64,000 nucleotides of DNA from Mycobacterium aquaticum (GCF_002086485.1 NZ_MVHF01000015.1:1-64000); one strand, 5' to 3'. Positions 32,686 through 41,487 are shown, counted from the stretch's first letter. Translations and numbers: made by a program. Notes: a model not told the origin generated them from the sequence alone.

Positions 32686-34298
32686 CCGTCATGTCGCGCA
32701 GGCGGTTCCTGGGGACCGGCACTGCCGCCGCACTGGGTGCCTTCAGCGCTGGCTGGTGGGTGCACCCAAGTGCCGAGGAATCCGAGGCCCGCGCACACTA
32801 CCCCGCGATCGTGATCGGAAGCGGCTATGGCGGCGGGGTCTCGGCACTTCGCCTGGCAGAGGCCGGCATCGAGACCCTCTTGCTGGAGAAAGGCCGGCTG
32901 TGGGACACCCCTGACGCCGACGGCACAAGGTTCACCAAGATGTTGCCCGCCGACACTCGGGCCGGCTGGTTCAGTTCGGTTCCCCCGAGCCTGGTCACTT
33001 CGTTCCAGGGGTTCTCGATCGATGCCGTCGCGCGCAATTCGCCGTCGCCGCAGCCCGTTCAAGCCGGCATCTGCGACAAGACGTCCCACGGCGCCCACCA
33101 GGTGTTTCGCGGGATCGGCGTCGGCGGCGGCTCGCTGATCAACGCCGCCGTGGCTGCGGTGCCCACGGCACGGCAGATCGACGAGTGCTTCCCCGACATC
33201 GCGGTCGACGAGTTCCTCGGTACATACATCGAGCGCGCCAAGCGCACGCTGCGGATCAGCTACCGCGACATGGACTGGTTCGAGCGGACACCATGGTTTC
33301 AATTCGCCCGGGTAGGCCGCGAATATGCCGCTGCCGCAGGATATCCCGTCGACTACAACGGCAGCGCCTACTCGTTCGACTACATGTTGGACGAAGAGGC
33401 CGGAAAAGTGGAACGGTCGGCGTTGGCGTTCGAGCAGCAGTTCGGCAACAACCACGGGCGCACGGGCAGCGTCGATCAGACCTATATCGCATCCGCCCTG
33501 GCCACCGGCCAGGTCACGTTACGTCCGCTGACGGAAGTGACCGCCGTACGCCGAGAGGGCCGCGAGTACGTGGTGTCCACCAGATCGATCGACCGGTGGG
33601 GCAACGAGACGGGTCGTTCTGAGATCGGTTGCGAACGCCTGTTTTTGAGCGCCGGCGTGTTGGGCACCAATCAAATTCTGTTGCGCGCCCGGGAAACCGG
33701 GGCGCTGCCCGACCTGAACGACGCCGTGGGATCCGGATGCGGCAACAACGGTGACGTGATGGTGGCGCACTGGCTCAAGAACAATGATCCCGCGGGGACC
33801 CAGCAGTCACTACTCGGGCTGATCAACCTCGACGGTCGGGACGATCCCGAAAACCCTGTGTACGCCACCATGTTTTCGCTTCCGCTGCCGGTGGAGACAT
33901 TCATGCTGGGCTACTACGTCATGGTCAAGACCGGCGATCGCGCCGCCATCACCTATGATCGGGCGTCGGATTCGATCGCCATCGACTGGCCTGCCGCCTA
34001 CACCGATCACCTCACCGAGCGGAGCCGGTCGGTCTTCGACAAGCTGACGCGGGCCAACGGGGTGGAGTACCGCGATGACATCTTCTCCGGGGAAGTCTTC
34101 GCCCCCAACACTGTCCATCCGTTGGGTGGTTGCGTGCGCGGCGACGTCACGGATGCGTTCGGACGCGTCAAAGGTTACGACGGACTCTATGTCAACGATG
34201 CGTCACTGATACCCGGCTACCTCGGATGCAACCCGTTCATGTCGATCACGGCATTGGCAGAACGCAACATCGAGGCAGTGCTGCAGGGCCGCGACTAG
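32682..34298 (+). CDS. Tat-exported GMC oxidoreductase (cholesterol-oxidase-like)
   Basis: The ATG at 32682 overlaps the stop of the alkB frame (ATGA) and gives 538 residues. A twin-arginine signal opens the protein (MSRRRFLGTGTAAALGAFSA). The FAD motif is AIVIGSGYGGGVSALRLAEA, then IGVGGGSLINAAV. The catalytic histidine is in NTVHPLGGCVRG and the catalytic asparagine in GCNPFMSITALAERN, the arrangement of cholesterol oxidase. It probably oxidises an alcohol or sterol outside the membrane. Coupled to alkB, it could oxidise the hydroxylated product. In the deposited sequence the alkB frameshift makes both genes look like one 937-residue fusion; they are two proteins. Confidence 0.85.
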   Translation: MTVMSRRRFLGTGTAAALGAFSAGWWVHPSAEESEARAHYPAIVIGSGYGGGVSALRLAEAGIETLLLEKGRLWDTPDADGTRFTKMLPADTRAGWFSSVPPSLVTSFQGFSIDAVARNSPSPQPVQAGICDKTSHGAHQVFRGIGVGGGSLINAAVAAVPTARQIDECFPDIAVDEFLGTYIERAKRTLRISYRDMDWFERTPWFQFARVGREYAAAAGYPVDYNGSAYSFDYMLDEEAGKVERSALAFEQQFGNNHGRTGSVDQTYIASALATGQVTLRPLTEVTAVRREGREYVVSTRSIDRWGNETGRSEIGCERLFLSAGVLGTNQILLRARETGALPDLNDAVGSGCGNNGDVMVAHWLKNNDPAGTQQSLLGLINLDGRDDPENPVYATMFSLPLPVETFMLGYYVMVKTGDRAAITYDRASDSIAIDWPAAYTDHLTERSRSVFDKLTRANGVEYRDDIFSGEVFAPNTVHPLGGCVRGDVTDAFGRVKGYDGLYVNDASLIPGYLGCNPFMSITALAERNIEAVLQGRD

Positions 34299-34311
34299 CC
34301 ACCGTGCACGG

Positions 34312-34363
34312 GGGTGGGCTTGTCCACTCCAGGCAGCGGGTGGGCTTGTCCACTCCAGGCAGC
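34312..34363. repeat. 26-bp direct tandem repeat, two perfect copies
   Basis: The unit begins GGGTGGGCTTGTCCACTCCA and ends GGCAGC; 34312-34337 and 34338-34363 are identical. It lies 13 bases after the GMC gene. No function is apparent. Confidence 0.85.
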
Positions 34364-34410
34364 GTTCACATCAGTCACACCAGTCCCCGTCCGGCGAGCA
34401 TGGTGGCAGC

Positions 34411-34701
34411 GCCCGGCTGTTTGCGACAAAGTCGCGCAAATCGCCGCATAGGCCTCGCAGGCATCAGCTGCCTCAGACCGGCCGACCCCGTGGGCCAATC
34501 TGGCAACATGAGATCGGTTCTGCCCCAATGGTTGTGTGCCCGCGCTGCGAGCGACACTGTCGCCAATAGCCGGGCACGCCGATTTTCGATGCTGATGTGG
34601 CTGCCGTTGCTGCCGAGCCTGGTGAGGTTCGCCGCGTGGTACTGCAGTGAAACAGGTTGCTACTGAGGCAGTTTCCGCGACTTTGTCGCAAACAGGCGGG
34701 C
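34411..34701. repeat. 291-bp segment bounded by 26-bp inverted repeats
   Basis: The inner 20 bases CTGTTTGCGACAAAGTCGCG (34417-34436) are the exact reverse complement of 34676-34695. The arms extend outward to 26 bp with one mismatch (34411-34436 and 34676-34701). Each arm is itself partly palindromic (GCGAC-AAA-GTCGC). The interior has no credible gene. It resembles a small non-autonomous inverted-repeat element, but no target duplication or transposase relative is visible. Confidence 0.65.
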
Positions 34702-34727
34702 AACACGTCGCATGGTTCTCGCGCAGG

Positions 34728-34835
34728 GACTGGTGTGAAAGACGTGCGGGCAGAGACTGGTGTGAAAGACGTGCGCGCAAGGACTGGCGTGAAAGACGTG
34801 CGCGCGGGGACTGGTGTGAAAGACGTGACTGCACG
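34728..34835. repeat. 27-bp tandem repeat, four copies (VNTR-like)
   Basis: Units start at 34728, 34755, 34782 and 34809, each beginning GACTGGTGTGAAAGACGTG (third copy GACTGGCGTG) with drift in the last 8 bases. The unit is a multiple of three, yet the surrounding frames do not look coding. It lies 28 bases beyond the egtE stop on the minus strand. Copy number is likely to vary between strains. Confidence 0.9.
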
Positions 34836-34863
34836 CCAAAGCGCCCGAGCAGCGACCGCCGGA

Positions 34864-35979
34864 CTACACCACTGCCCGCAACGCCTGCGCGAACTGTTCG
34901 AGCTCGTCGACACCGGCATCGACATGCGGGGAGATCCGCAGCACCGGTTTGGTCATCTCGAAGGGCGCCCGCACCAATTCGCATGCCGTGGTGACGATGC
35001 CGTGTTCGGCGATCAGCCGCGCCCGCACCGTTGCCGGGTCGGCACCGTCGACAGGCTCGAGCGTGGTGATTGCCGTGGGCTCATCGACCGATTCCACGAC
35101 ACGCCATCCGGGTGTGTCGGCGAGGACCTGCCGCGACAGGCCACCCACCTCGGCCAGCCGGGCGCGCATCTGCTGCGGGCCTGCTGCCAGATGCTCGCCG
35201 ATCGCGACCGAAAACCCCATCCGCGCAGCGGCATTCGACTCAACTCCGTCGAGTGTCTGCACGGCCGGGAGCCCCAAGCCCCAGGACGGCGGCGGCACCC
35301 GAGGCTGCAGTAGCTGGGCCAGCTCGTCGGACAGCGCGAGCACCCCAACCCCGCGCGGACCGGACAACCACTTGCGCGAGGACGAATACAGTGCTGTGAC
35401 ACCGACATTGCAGTCGAGGTGGCCGAGCGCCTGCGCGGCGTCCACCACCAACGGGATGCCCGCCGTCCGGCACACCGCGGCGAATTCGGCCAACGGCTGG
35501 GCCACCCCGCGGTGGCTGGCCAGCGCGGTCAGGTGGGCAATCGCGGGTGGGTCGGCAGCTAGTTGACGGGCCGCCGCGTCGACATCCAACCGGCCGACGC
35601 CGTCGACGGGCAATGCCCGCACCTGAAAACCGTTGGCCGCCATCACCGCAAGGTTCGGACCGTACTCCCCCACCAGGCAGGCCACCGTGCGCTTCCCAGG
35701 CCAGCTGCTCAGCAGCAGATCCAGAGCGTTACCCGACCCCGACGTGTAGATGACATTGGCCGCAGGAAGCCCCGTCAACGCCGCAACCGCCGCCCGGCCC
35801 GCGTCGAGCGCCGGGGCCGCGGCATCGAGCGCGACGTATCCACCGACCTCGGCCTCATGACGGGCATGCGTGGCTGCGGCGTCGATCGCCGCGAAGCTCT
35901 GCCGCGAACAGGCGCCGCTGTCGAGATGCAGCCCGGCCACCTTCGGGCGAGCGTCGCGCCACTGCTGCGCGAGGCTCAT
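34864..35979 (-). CDS. egtE: Hercynylcysteine sulfoxide lyase EgtE (PLP-dependent)
   Basis: A 371-residue class V aminotransferase-fold protein. The PLP lysine is in LYSSSRKWLSGPRGVGVLAL, preceded by PLVVDAAQALGHLDCNVG with the cofactor-holding aspartate. It performs the last step of ergothioneine synthesis, splitting hercynylcysteine sulfoxide to ergothioneine, pyruvate and ammonia. It is the last gene of the minus-strand egtA-B-C-D-E operon; its start overlaps the egtD stop by 4 bases. Downstream lies the repeat-rich gap. Confidence 0.93.
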   Translation of the reverse strand: MSLAQQWRDARPKVAGLHLDSGACSRQSFAAIDAAATHARHEAEVGGYVALDAAAPALDAGRAAVAALTGLPAANVIYTSGSGNALDLLLSSWPGKRTVACLVGEYGPNLAVMAANGFQVRALPVDGVGRLDVDAAARQLAADPPAIAHLTALASHRGVAQPLAEFAAVCRTAGIPLVVDAAQALGHLDCNVGVTALYSSSRKWLSGPRGVGVLALSDELAQLLQPRVPPPSWGLGLPAVQTLDGVESNAAARMGFSVAIGEHLAAGPQQMRARLAEVGGLSRQVLADTPGWRVVESVDEPTAITTLEPVDGADPATVRARLIAEHGIVTTACELVRAPFEMTKPVLRISPHVDAGVDELEQFAQALRAVV

Positions 35980-36941
35980 TTGCCCGCGAGGGACAGGCCG
36001 AAGTCACCGGCCGGGTCGGTCCACCAATGAGTTTGTCGCAGACCGGCTTTCCCGAGCTCGGCCGTGACACCCTGCTGCCGGAACTTGCACGACACCTCGG
36101 TCAGCATCTCCTCGCCCGCGGCGAACGCCACGTCGAGGTCCAGCGCCGCCACCCGAACCCGCTGCGCACTGCGGGCCCGCAGCCACATCTCGATGCGCTC
36201 CTCGCCCGCGTTCCACCGGGCCACATGTTCGAAGGCCGCGAGGTCGAAGTCGGCGCCCAATTCGCGGTTCACCACGGCCAGCACGTTGCGGTTGAATTCG
36301 GCGGTGACCCCGGCACTGTCGTCATAGGCACGGATCAGCCGTGCGGTGTCCTTCACCAGATCGGTGCCCAGCAGCACGCTGTCCCCCGGTTGCAGGGTAT
36401 CAGCCAGCGTGGCCAGGAACTCGGCGCGCGGGCCAGGCGTCAGATTGCCGATGGTCGACCCCAGGAAGACCACCAGCCGCCGGCCCACCTGCGGAATCTT
36501 GCCGAGGTGTTCCTCGAAATCCCCACACACTGCGTCGATCTCGACGCCCGGATACTCACGGCCGATGGCCTCGCCTGCGGATCGCAGCACCCCGGCGTCG
36601 ACATCGAACGGGACGAACCTGGCGAGCAAACCGGTGTCGCGCATCGCGTCGAGCAGCATCCGGGTCTTCTCCGAGGTGCCGCTGCCCAGCTCCACCAGGG
36701 TGTCCGCACCGGCCGCCGAGGCAATCTCGGCGGAGCGCTCGCGCAGGATCTGCGCCTCGGTGCGGGTCGGATAGTACTCGGGCAGCCGGGTGATCTGGTC
36801 GAACAGATCACTGCCAACGGCATCGTAGAACCACTTGGGCGGCAGGGTTTTCGGCGTCTGGGTGAGCCCGGCGCGGACATCGCGACGCAAGGCGTCCGCG
36901 GCGGAGTCGGCGGCCAGGTAGTTCGACAGCGAGAGCGTCAT
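35976..36941 (-). CDS. egtD: Histidine N-alpha-methyltransferase EgtD
   Basis: The ATG at 36941 gives 321 residues, the size known for mycobacterial EgtD. It is the DUF2260-type SAM methyltransferase that trimethylates histidine to hercynine, the first step to ergothioneine. Seen: TLPPKWFYDAVGSDLFDQIT, RLPEYYPTRTEAQIL, the SAM loop LVELGSGTSEKTRMLLDAM, VVFLGSTIGNLTPG, and the C-terminal EVSCKFRQQGV then GLRQTHWWTDPAGDFGLSLA. ATG overlaps the egtC stop by 4 bases, so translation is coupled. Confidence 0.97.
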   Translation of the reverse strand: MTLSLSNYLAADSAADALRRDVRAGLTQTPKTLPPKWFYDAVGSDLFDQITRLPEYYPTRTEAQILRERSAEIASAAGADTLVELGSGTSEKTRMLLDAMRDTGLLARFVPFDVDAGVLRSAGEAIGREYPGVEIDAVCGDFEEHLGKIPQVGRRLVVFLGSTIGNLTPGPRAEFLATLADTLQPGDSVLLGTDLVKDTARLIRAYDDSAGVTAEFNRNVLAVVNRELGADFDLAAFEHVARWNAGEERIEMWLRARSAQRVRVAALDLDVAFAAGEEMLTEVSCKFRQQGVTAELGKAGLRQTHWWTDPAGDFGLSLAGK

Positions 36942-37630
36942 GCCGGTCCTTTCAGAGGTGTCAGCTCGACGTGAGAGTCCTGTACACAGACCAGGTGGCG
37001 GTCCGGGACGTCGTGCCATTGCGGATCGTCGTCGTACGGTTCACTGGCCAGCACCACCCCGTCAGGCAGCATCAGCATCGACAGGGTGTCGCCCCACGTG
37101 GTGGCAAGCATCCGAGAACCGTTGGCGGCCAAGATGTTCAGCCGGGCGTTGGGGTCACGCTCGCCCACCTCGGCGACCGTCTCCCCCAGCACGTCCAACC
37201 CGCGGGTGAAGATCAGCGCCGCGAGTACTGCGCTGTCGACCGTGGATTCGGCGTCCGCCGGCACCGGCAGCATCGCCCGGTCCACCACGCCGTTGTGCGA
37301 CAGCAGCCACTGCCCGTCGCTGAACGGGGCGCAGGCAGACGGTTCGATGGGCATACCGACGGTAGCTGAGCGGACCGCCGCGACGACGCATCCGCTGCGC
37401 AGTGCCGGCGCCACCGACGCGAACGACGCCTCACCCCACAGTGGTTTGTCACTGCGCCAGCGCCGAGCCACCCCGTCGTCGAAAAAGCCTGCACCCCAAC
37501 CGTCGGCGTTGAACAAGCCGTGCTTCTGCCGCCTGGGTGCGTAGGACTGCACGAGCAGCCCCTGCGGCGGATCGAGCATGAGCGCGGCCAGCGACCGGGG
37601 CGCGCCGAGCCAACCCAGGTGCCGACACAT
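36938..37630 (-). CDS. egtC: Gamma-glutamyl hercynylcysteine sulfoxide amidohydrolase EgtC
   Basis: The ATG at 37630 gives 230 residues beginning MCRHLGWLGAPRSLAALMLD, which places the catalytic Cys2 at the mature N-terminus as in class II glutamine amidotransferases. Other marks: NADGWGAGFFDDG, CAPFSDGQWLLSHNGVVDRA and SEPYDDDPQWHDVPDRHLV. It removes the glutamyl group from the EgtB product. A longer upstream frame overlaps egtB and is not the gene. Start and stop both overlap neighbours by 4 bases within the operon. Confidence 0.95.
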   Translation of the reverse strand: MCRHLGWLGAPRSLAALMLDPPQGLLVQSYAPRRQKHGLFNADGWGAGFFDDGVARRWRSDKPLWGEASFASVAPALRSGCVVAAVRSATVGMPIEPSACAPFSDGQWLLSHNGVVDRAMLPVPADAESTVDSAVLAALIFTRGLDVLGETVAEVGERDPNARLNILAANGSRMLATTWGDTLSMLMLPDGVVLASEPYDDDPQWHDVPDRHLVCVQDSHVELTPLKGPA

Positions 37631-38907
37631 CAGGCGGCGTCCCAGGCAAGCCGGACGCCGGAGAAGATCTGCCTGCGGATCGGGTGGTCCCAGTTGCGGA
37701 AGCTGGGCCGCAGAATGCCCGCGGCCACCGCCCACGATCCGCCGCGCAACACCCGATAGTCGCCGTCGAAGAACGGCTGGGTGTACCGCTCGTAGATCAT
37801 CGGTGTGAAGCCGGGCCACGGCCGCAGCGGGGAACTGGTCCACTCCCACACATCACCGAGAAGCTGCTCGACGCCGTAGGCCGAGGCTCCTGCGGGATAC
37901 GCCCCGACCGGCGCCGGGCGCAGCGCGTCACCGCCCAGATTGACCAGCGACGAGGTGGGTTCTGAAGCACCCCAAGGGAATCGGCGTCGCGAACCGGTCG
38001 CCGGATCCCACGCACAGGCCTTCTCCCACTCGATCTCGGTGGGCAGCCTGGCACCGGCCCACGCCGCGTACGCCTGGGCCTCGAAGAACGTCACGTGCTG
38101 CACGGGTTCGTCGCCGGGGATCGCCTCGATATGGCCGAACCGGGTGCGGGTGCCGTCGGCGTTCCAGAACTGAGGCGCGACGAGACCGGCCTGGCTGCGA
38201 TGCGCCCAGCCCCGCTCGGACCACCAACGTGGCTGCTGGTAGCCGCCGTCGTCGATGAACTCGCGCCACTCGGCATTGGTGACCGGGACCCGGCCGATCC
38301 GGAACGGCGGTACGTCCACCACGTGCGCGGGACGCTCGTTGTCCAGTGAGTGCGGCTCGGTGAGCTCGTCGACCCCGAGCGTGAACGGCCCGCCCGGGAT
38401 CAGCACCGAGGTACCCGCCACCCCGGGCCGGCCGGCAGGCAATACGCTGCCGGCCTCCAGCAGCGGCGGGCCCACGCGCAGGTTGAGTGCTTGCAGCATG
38501 GTTTCGTCGTGCTGATTCTCGTGGCTGATCACCAGACCGAAATTGAAGGCCGACGCGTCGTCGGGCAACGCATCGAGCGCGTCGAATGCCTTGGCGCGCA
38601 CCGTGGCGCAGTACGCGCGGGCATCGGTGGGCGGTAGCAGCGGCAGCTCGACGCGGCTGGCACGGGAATGCTCGAACGCGTCGTAGAGCTGTTCCACCGC
38701 GGGCGCCAGCATCCCGGGCCGATCCGGGTTGCCGTCGCGCAGCAGCCACAGCTCCTCCTGCTGCCCGATGTGCGCCAGGTCCCAGACGAGCGGGCTCATC
38801 AGCGGGTCGTACTGGCGGTGCAGTTCTGCATCGTCGAAGTCGACCAACCGCAGCGTGCGCTCTCGGGCTCGCGTCAGCTCCTGTGCCAGTGTCTCGGGTG
38901 TGATCAA
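37630..38907 (-). CDS. egtB: Hercynine oxygenase (sulfoxide synthase) EgtB
   Basis: 425 residues from a TTG start that overlaps the egtA stop (TTGA); no better start is present. The N-terminal DinB-like domain carries the iron ligands: a histidine in LVWDLAHIGQQEE and the motif ISHENQHDETMLQALNLR. The C-terminal formylglycine-generating-type domain shows FTLGVDELTEPHSLDNERPA and ends YRVLRGGSWAVAAG with PSFRNWDHPIRRQIFSGVR. The enzyme joins gamma-glutamylcysteine to hercynine with oxygen, forming the C-S bond and sulfoxide. Mononuclear non-haem iron, cytosolic. Confidence 0.96.
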   Translation of the reverse strand: MITPETLAQELTRARERTLRLVDFDDAELHRQYDPLMSPLVWDLAHIGQQEELWLLRDGNPDRPGMLAPAVEQLYDAFEHSRASRVELPLLPPTDARAYCATVRAKAFDALDALPDDASAFNFGLVISHENQHDETMLQALNLRVGPPLLEAGSVLPAGRPGVAGTSVLIPGGPFTLGVDELTEPHSLDNERPAHVVDVPPFRIGRVPVTNAEWREFIDDGGYQQPRWWSERGWAHRSQAGLVAPQFWNADGTRTRFGHIEAIPGDEPVQHVTFFEAQAYAAWAGARLPTEIEWEKACAWDPATGSRRRFPWGASEPTSSLVNLGGDALRPAPVGAYPAGASAYGVEQLLGDVWEWTSSPLRPWPGFTPMIYERYTQPFFDGDYRVLRGGSWAVAAGILRPSFRNWDHPIRRQIFSGVRLAWDAA

Positions 38908-40178
38908 GACTCACCTTTCGCCAGTTGGCTCACCGCCGAGGCGATCCCGTAGCGCACGGCACGGTCGGCGAAATCGTCGGCCGGCGAGCGTCCCTGTTCG
39001 ACCGAACGCATCAGGTGCCTCATCGATTCCGCGAGTTCGGCCGGAGCGCGTTCTGCCGCGGCCCGCACGCACGTGACTGCAGCCGCATGAAGCCTGCGGT
39101 CGGCCATCCCCAGCCGGGCCGCTCGATCCCATGCCGTGGCCACCGGGGCGGTCGCCTCCGCGGCGATCGCGGCGGCCTCCGGATCGTCGAGCAGCGTGGT
39201 GAGCATGAACACCGCGGCCGGCCACAGACCATCGGGGAGGCTGTCCAGGTATCTGATCTCCAGCCACCGCCGCGGCCGCACCGGCGGAAACAGCGTCGTC
39301 AGGTGATAGTCCAGATCGGCGGAGGTGGGGCGCCGCCCGCCCAGCACGGCGCGGCCATCGGCCCAGTCCGCGAACGGCACCCAGTTGACCACGGGCACCG
39401 CATCGTCGGAGGTGTTCACCAGCATGACCGGTGCCCGCAACGCATACCGCGCCCATTCGTCGGCCGGATCGGTGCCGTCAGCACCGAGGATGGGCCCGCA
39501 GCGCGCCGAGTCGAGCTCACCCCACACCCACTGCCGGGTGGACCGCCAGCCGGTGAATTCCCCGCCCAGCAGCGGCGAATTCGCGGTAACGGCGATCATC
39601 GTCGGCCCGAGCGCATGCGCCAGCCGCACCCGGTCAGCCCAGCCGGCACGAGGACCGGCGTCGAGGTTGACCTGCACGGACGCGGTCGAGGTCATCATCG
39701 CCGCGCCCGCCGCGCCGGTACCGCTCGCGGCGAAGAAGCGCTCCATGGCCTGATAACGCGCACCGGGATTGACCCGCTGGGGCCGGCGCACCGGGTCGGT
39801 GCCGAGCAGCACCAGCCCGAGCCCGCGGCGTGCGAAGGCCGCGCGCAGTGTCGCCCGATCGGCGATCAGCCCGGTGATGGCGGCAAGCGGACCGTCGCCC
39901 GGTGGCCCCGACAATTCGACCGCGCCGCCGGGTTCGACGGTGATCCGGCTGCCTCCGGGCAGGTCGGGCACCGTCGCGATGGCGGCGGTCAACTCGTCCC
40001 AGTCGGGACGGCGCATCGGATCGCTCAGGTCGTAACAGTGGGCCTCGATCTCGAGCCCAACCTTGCCGACTGCACCGTCGTGCAGGCAGTGCGCATCGAT
40101 GTGAGCAGCGGCCTGCTCGGCGCTGCTGAATTCGATGAGCGGTTGGGGGCCGGGATCAGCCCTGATGGGTACTGCCAT
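38904..40178 (-). CDS. egtA: Glutamate-cysteine ligase EgtA
   Basis: The ATG at 40178 follows a strong GGGAGGGG ribosome site and gives 424 residues; the open frame upstream runs through the promoter. GCS2-type ligase forming gamma-glutamylcysteine from glutamate, cysteine and ATP. Seen: VGKVGLEIEAHCYDL, SRITVEPGGAVELSGPPG, STASVQVNLDAGPRAGWADR, ANSPLLGGEFTGWRSTRQWV and RPRRWLEIRYLDSLPDGLWP. First gene of the egt operon. Since mycobacteria use mycothiol, not glutathione, its product goes to ergothioneine. Confidence 0.95.
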   Translation of the reverse strand: MAVPIRADPGPQPLIEFSSAEQAAAHIDAHCLHDGAVGKVGLEIEAHCYDLSDPMRRPDWDELTAAIATVPDLPGGSRITVEPGGAVELSGPPGDGPLAAITGLIADRATLRAAFARRGLGLVLLGTDPVRRPQRVNPGARYQAMERFFAASGTGAAGAAMMTSTASVQVNLDAGPRAGWADRVRLAHALGPTMIAVTANSPLLGGEFTGWRSTRQWVWGELDSARCGPILGADGTDPADEWARYALRAPVMLVNTSDDAVPVVNWVPFADWADGRAVLGGRRPTSADLDYHLTTLFPPVRPRRWLEIRYLDSLPDGLWPAAVFMLTTLLDDPEAAAIAAEATAPVATAWDRAARLGMADRRLHAAAVTCVRAAAERAPAELAESMRHLMRSVEQGRSPADDFADRAVRYGIASAVSQLAKGES

Positions 40179-40208
40179 GGCAACAACCCCTCCCGGTCCT
40201 CTACCGGT

Positions 40209-40250
40209 GTCGGACCGTCTGGTTCTTTCCATCTTCCAGACGGCACCGAC
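40209..40250. promoter_or_regulatory. Long imperfect palindrome before the egt operon
   Basis: CCGTCTGG (40215-40222) pairs with CCAGACGG (40236-40243), and GTCGG (40209) with CCGAC (40246-40250) outside it. A second small repeat CGTCA-ATG-TGACG lies at 40274-40286. Placed 31-108 bases upstream of egtA, they could be operators or a leader-RNA stem. The regulator is unknown; the Fur-family gene 1.4 kb away is one candidate. Confidence 0.45.
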
Positions 40251-40309
40251 AAAGTCGGCCTCTGCGCGGATTACGTCAATGTGACGGTTAATCCAACTCC
40301 GTTCTGCGG

Positions 40310-40951
40310 TTATTGCCCGAGCGAGTTCTGCATGGCGCCGGCCAGCACGTTGACGGCCGGGCCACCGTTGCCGGACTGACACACCTTCGCCTGCAGCAGC
40401 ACGTTTTCCCGTTTACGGGTGGTCGTGAAACATCTCCGGTCGGTGCCCGCTTCCTGTTTCACCCAGTCCGCGTCGGTCGCACTGGCCGGTCCGCCGGTAA
40501 AAGTCCACACCTGCGTGACGAAGTTGTCCAGGTGCATCGCGCTGGTCAGCCCGGAACAACCCTGCGTGCGGTCCACCACCCGATGGAACGCCCGGTCTGC
40601 CGCGTCTGCGGTCGCGAACACCCCGACCGCCTGTTTGACGTAGTGGCTGTCGTCGTTGGCCGAGGTCTGCGTCGTGGCGCTGTTGAACGACGCCAGATCC
40701 GGATCGTTGTACACCTCGGGCAATCCGATGTCGGCCCAGTTGTTGCACACCGGATCATCGACCCCGAAAGCCTGGTACGGAACCGTCGAGTTAGATGCCC
40801 ATGTCATCGGTGCGCCGACGATGTTGCCGACCGAACCCTTCGGCAGGACGGCATACGACACCACCCCCGGATCCGACGGACGGGCGCCTGCCGGCGCCGC
40901 CAAGGCCAACGCGAGACCGGCCACCCCGAAACCCACAGTCAGAGCGCGCAT
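40310..40951 (-). CDS. Secreted protein with PknH-like extracellular sensor domain
   Basis: 213 residues with a cleavable Sec signal (MRALTVGFGVAGLALALAAP, cut near AGARPSD). The mature part matches the extracellular sensor domain of mycobacterial PknH and related stand-alone proteins. The four cysteines that form two disulfides are in DPVCNNWADIG, TQGCSGLTSAM, DRRCFTTTRKR and QAKVCQSGNGG. There is no kinase or membrane anchor, so it is periplasmic or released. The ligand is unknown. It follows the lipoprotein gene on the same strand after 17 bases. Confidence 0.85.
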   Translation of the reverse strand: MRALTVGFGVAGLALALAAPAGARPSDPGVVSYAVLPKGSVGNIVGAPMTWASNSTVPYQAFGVDDPVCNNWADIGLPEVYNDPDLASFNSATTQTSANDDSHYVKQAVGVFATADAADRAFHRVVDRTQGCSGLTSAMHLDNFVTQVWTFTGGPASATDADWVKQEAGTDRRCFTTTRKRENVLLQAKVCQSGNGGPAVNVLAGAMQNSLGQ

Positions 40952-40968
40952 TCAACTGATCATGCCAT

Positions 40969-41487
40969 TCAGTACAACGTGCGAGTGCAGTAGGTGCGGG
41001 CCGGTGACGGGTAGCGCCAGGCGTATTCGCCACTCGCCTTCGGGCAGCTGGAGGCGTCCTGCACGTCGTCGAGCCGCTGTGTGACCTGCACGAGTACGCC
41101 GTTGCCGCGTGAGGTGCAGTCGGCCAGACCCATGACGCCCGCGGGCACGCCCAGTTCGTAGCAGTGGTAGGTCACCAGATTGGGCACGAGGCACAGCCGG
41201 GCTGTGGACGGATCGGCCAGTTTCGCGGGCAGATGCTGGTATTCGTCGCTGGGGCAGGCCCCGGTGGCGTCGGCGACCGCCCCGACGGTGTAGCTGGGAT
41301 CAGCGCTGCAGGCCACCTTGGCGGCGCGGGTGACGTCGGGAGCCGACGGGGTGCCCGCCGGGAAACTGACGCAGTCGCCGACGGCGAAGAGCATGGCCGC
41401 GTTGCGTTCGGGTTGCGCGCTGCCACAGCCGACGGCACCCGCCAGGACGGCGATCAGCACGGCAACCAGCACCCGATTGCGCGTCAT
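40969..41487 (-). CDS. Cysteine-rich lipoprotein (LppU-like)
   Basis: The ATG at 41487 gives 172 residues. A lipoprotein signal opens it (MTRNRVLVAVLIAVLAGAVG then Cys). The mature part has eight more cysteines in a regular spread (VGDCVSF, KVACSADPSY, TGACPSDEY, ARLCLVPNL, YHCYELG, LADCTSRG, SSCPKASG, YCTRTLY), so it should be held by disulfides on the outer face of the membrane. It resembles the mycobacterial LppU family, whose function is not established. It is followed after 17 bases by the PknH-sensor-like gene and may be made with it. Confidence 0.8.
   Translation of the reverse strand: MTRNRVLVAVLIAVLAGAVGCGSAQPERNAAMLFAVGDCVSFPAGTPSAPDVTRAAKVACSADPSYTVGAVADATGACPSDEYQHLPAKLADPSTARLCLVPNLVTYHCYELGVPAGVMGLADCTSRGNGVLVQVTQRLDDVQDASSCPKASGEYAWRYPSPARTYCTRTLY

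Noticed and set aside
31485..34298. A single 937-residue AlkB-GMC fusion protein
   Set aside because: Residues about 267-399 have no AlkB similarity and are an out-of-frame reading of the AlkB C-terminus. The GMC part has its own ATG and Tat signal.
34728..34835. CRISPR array
   Set aside because: The 27-bp units are directly adjacent with no spacers and no cas genes are nearby.
34473..34925. A minus-strand frame with nine-residue repeats (ARTSFTPV) across the 27-bp tandem units
   Set aside because: It overlaps the end of egtE, has no ribosome site, and all three other repeat-crossing frames look equally repetitive; the repeat alone explains it.
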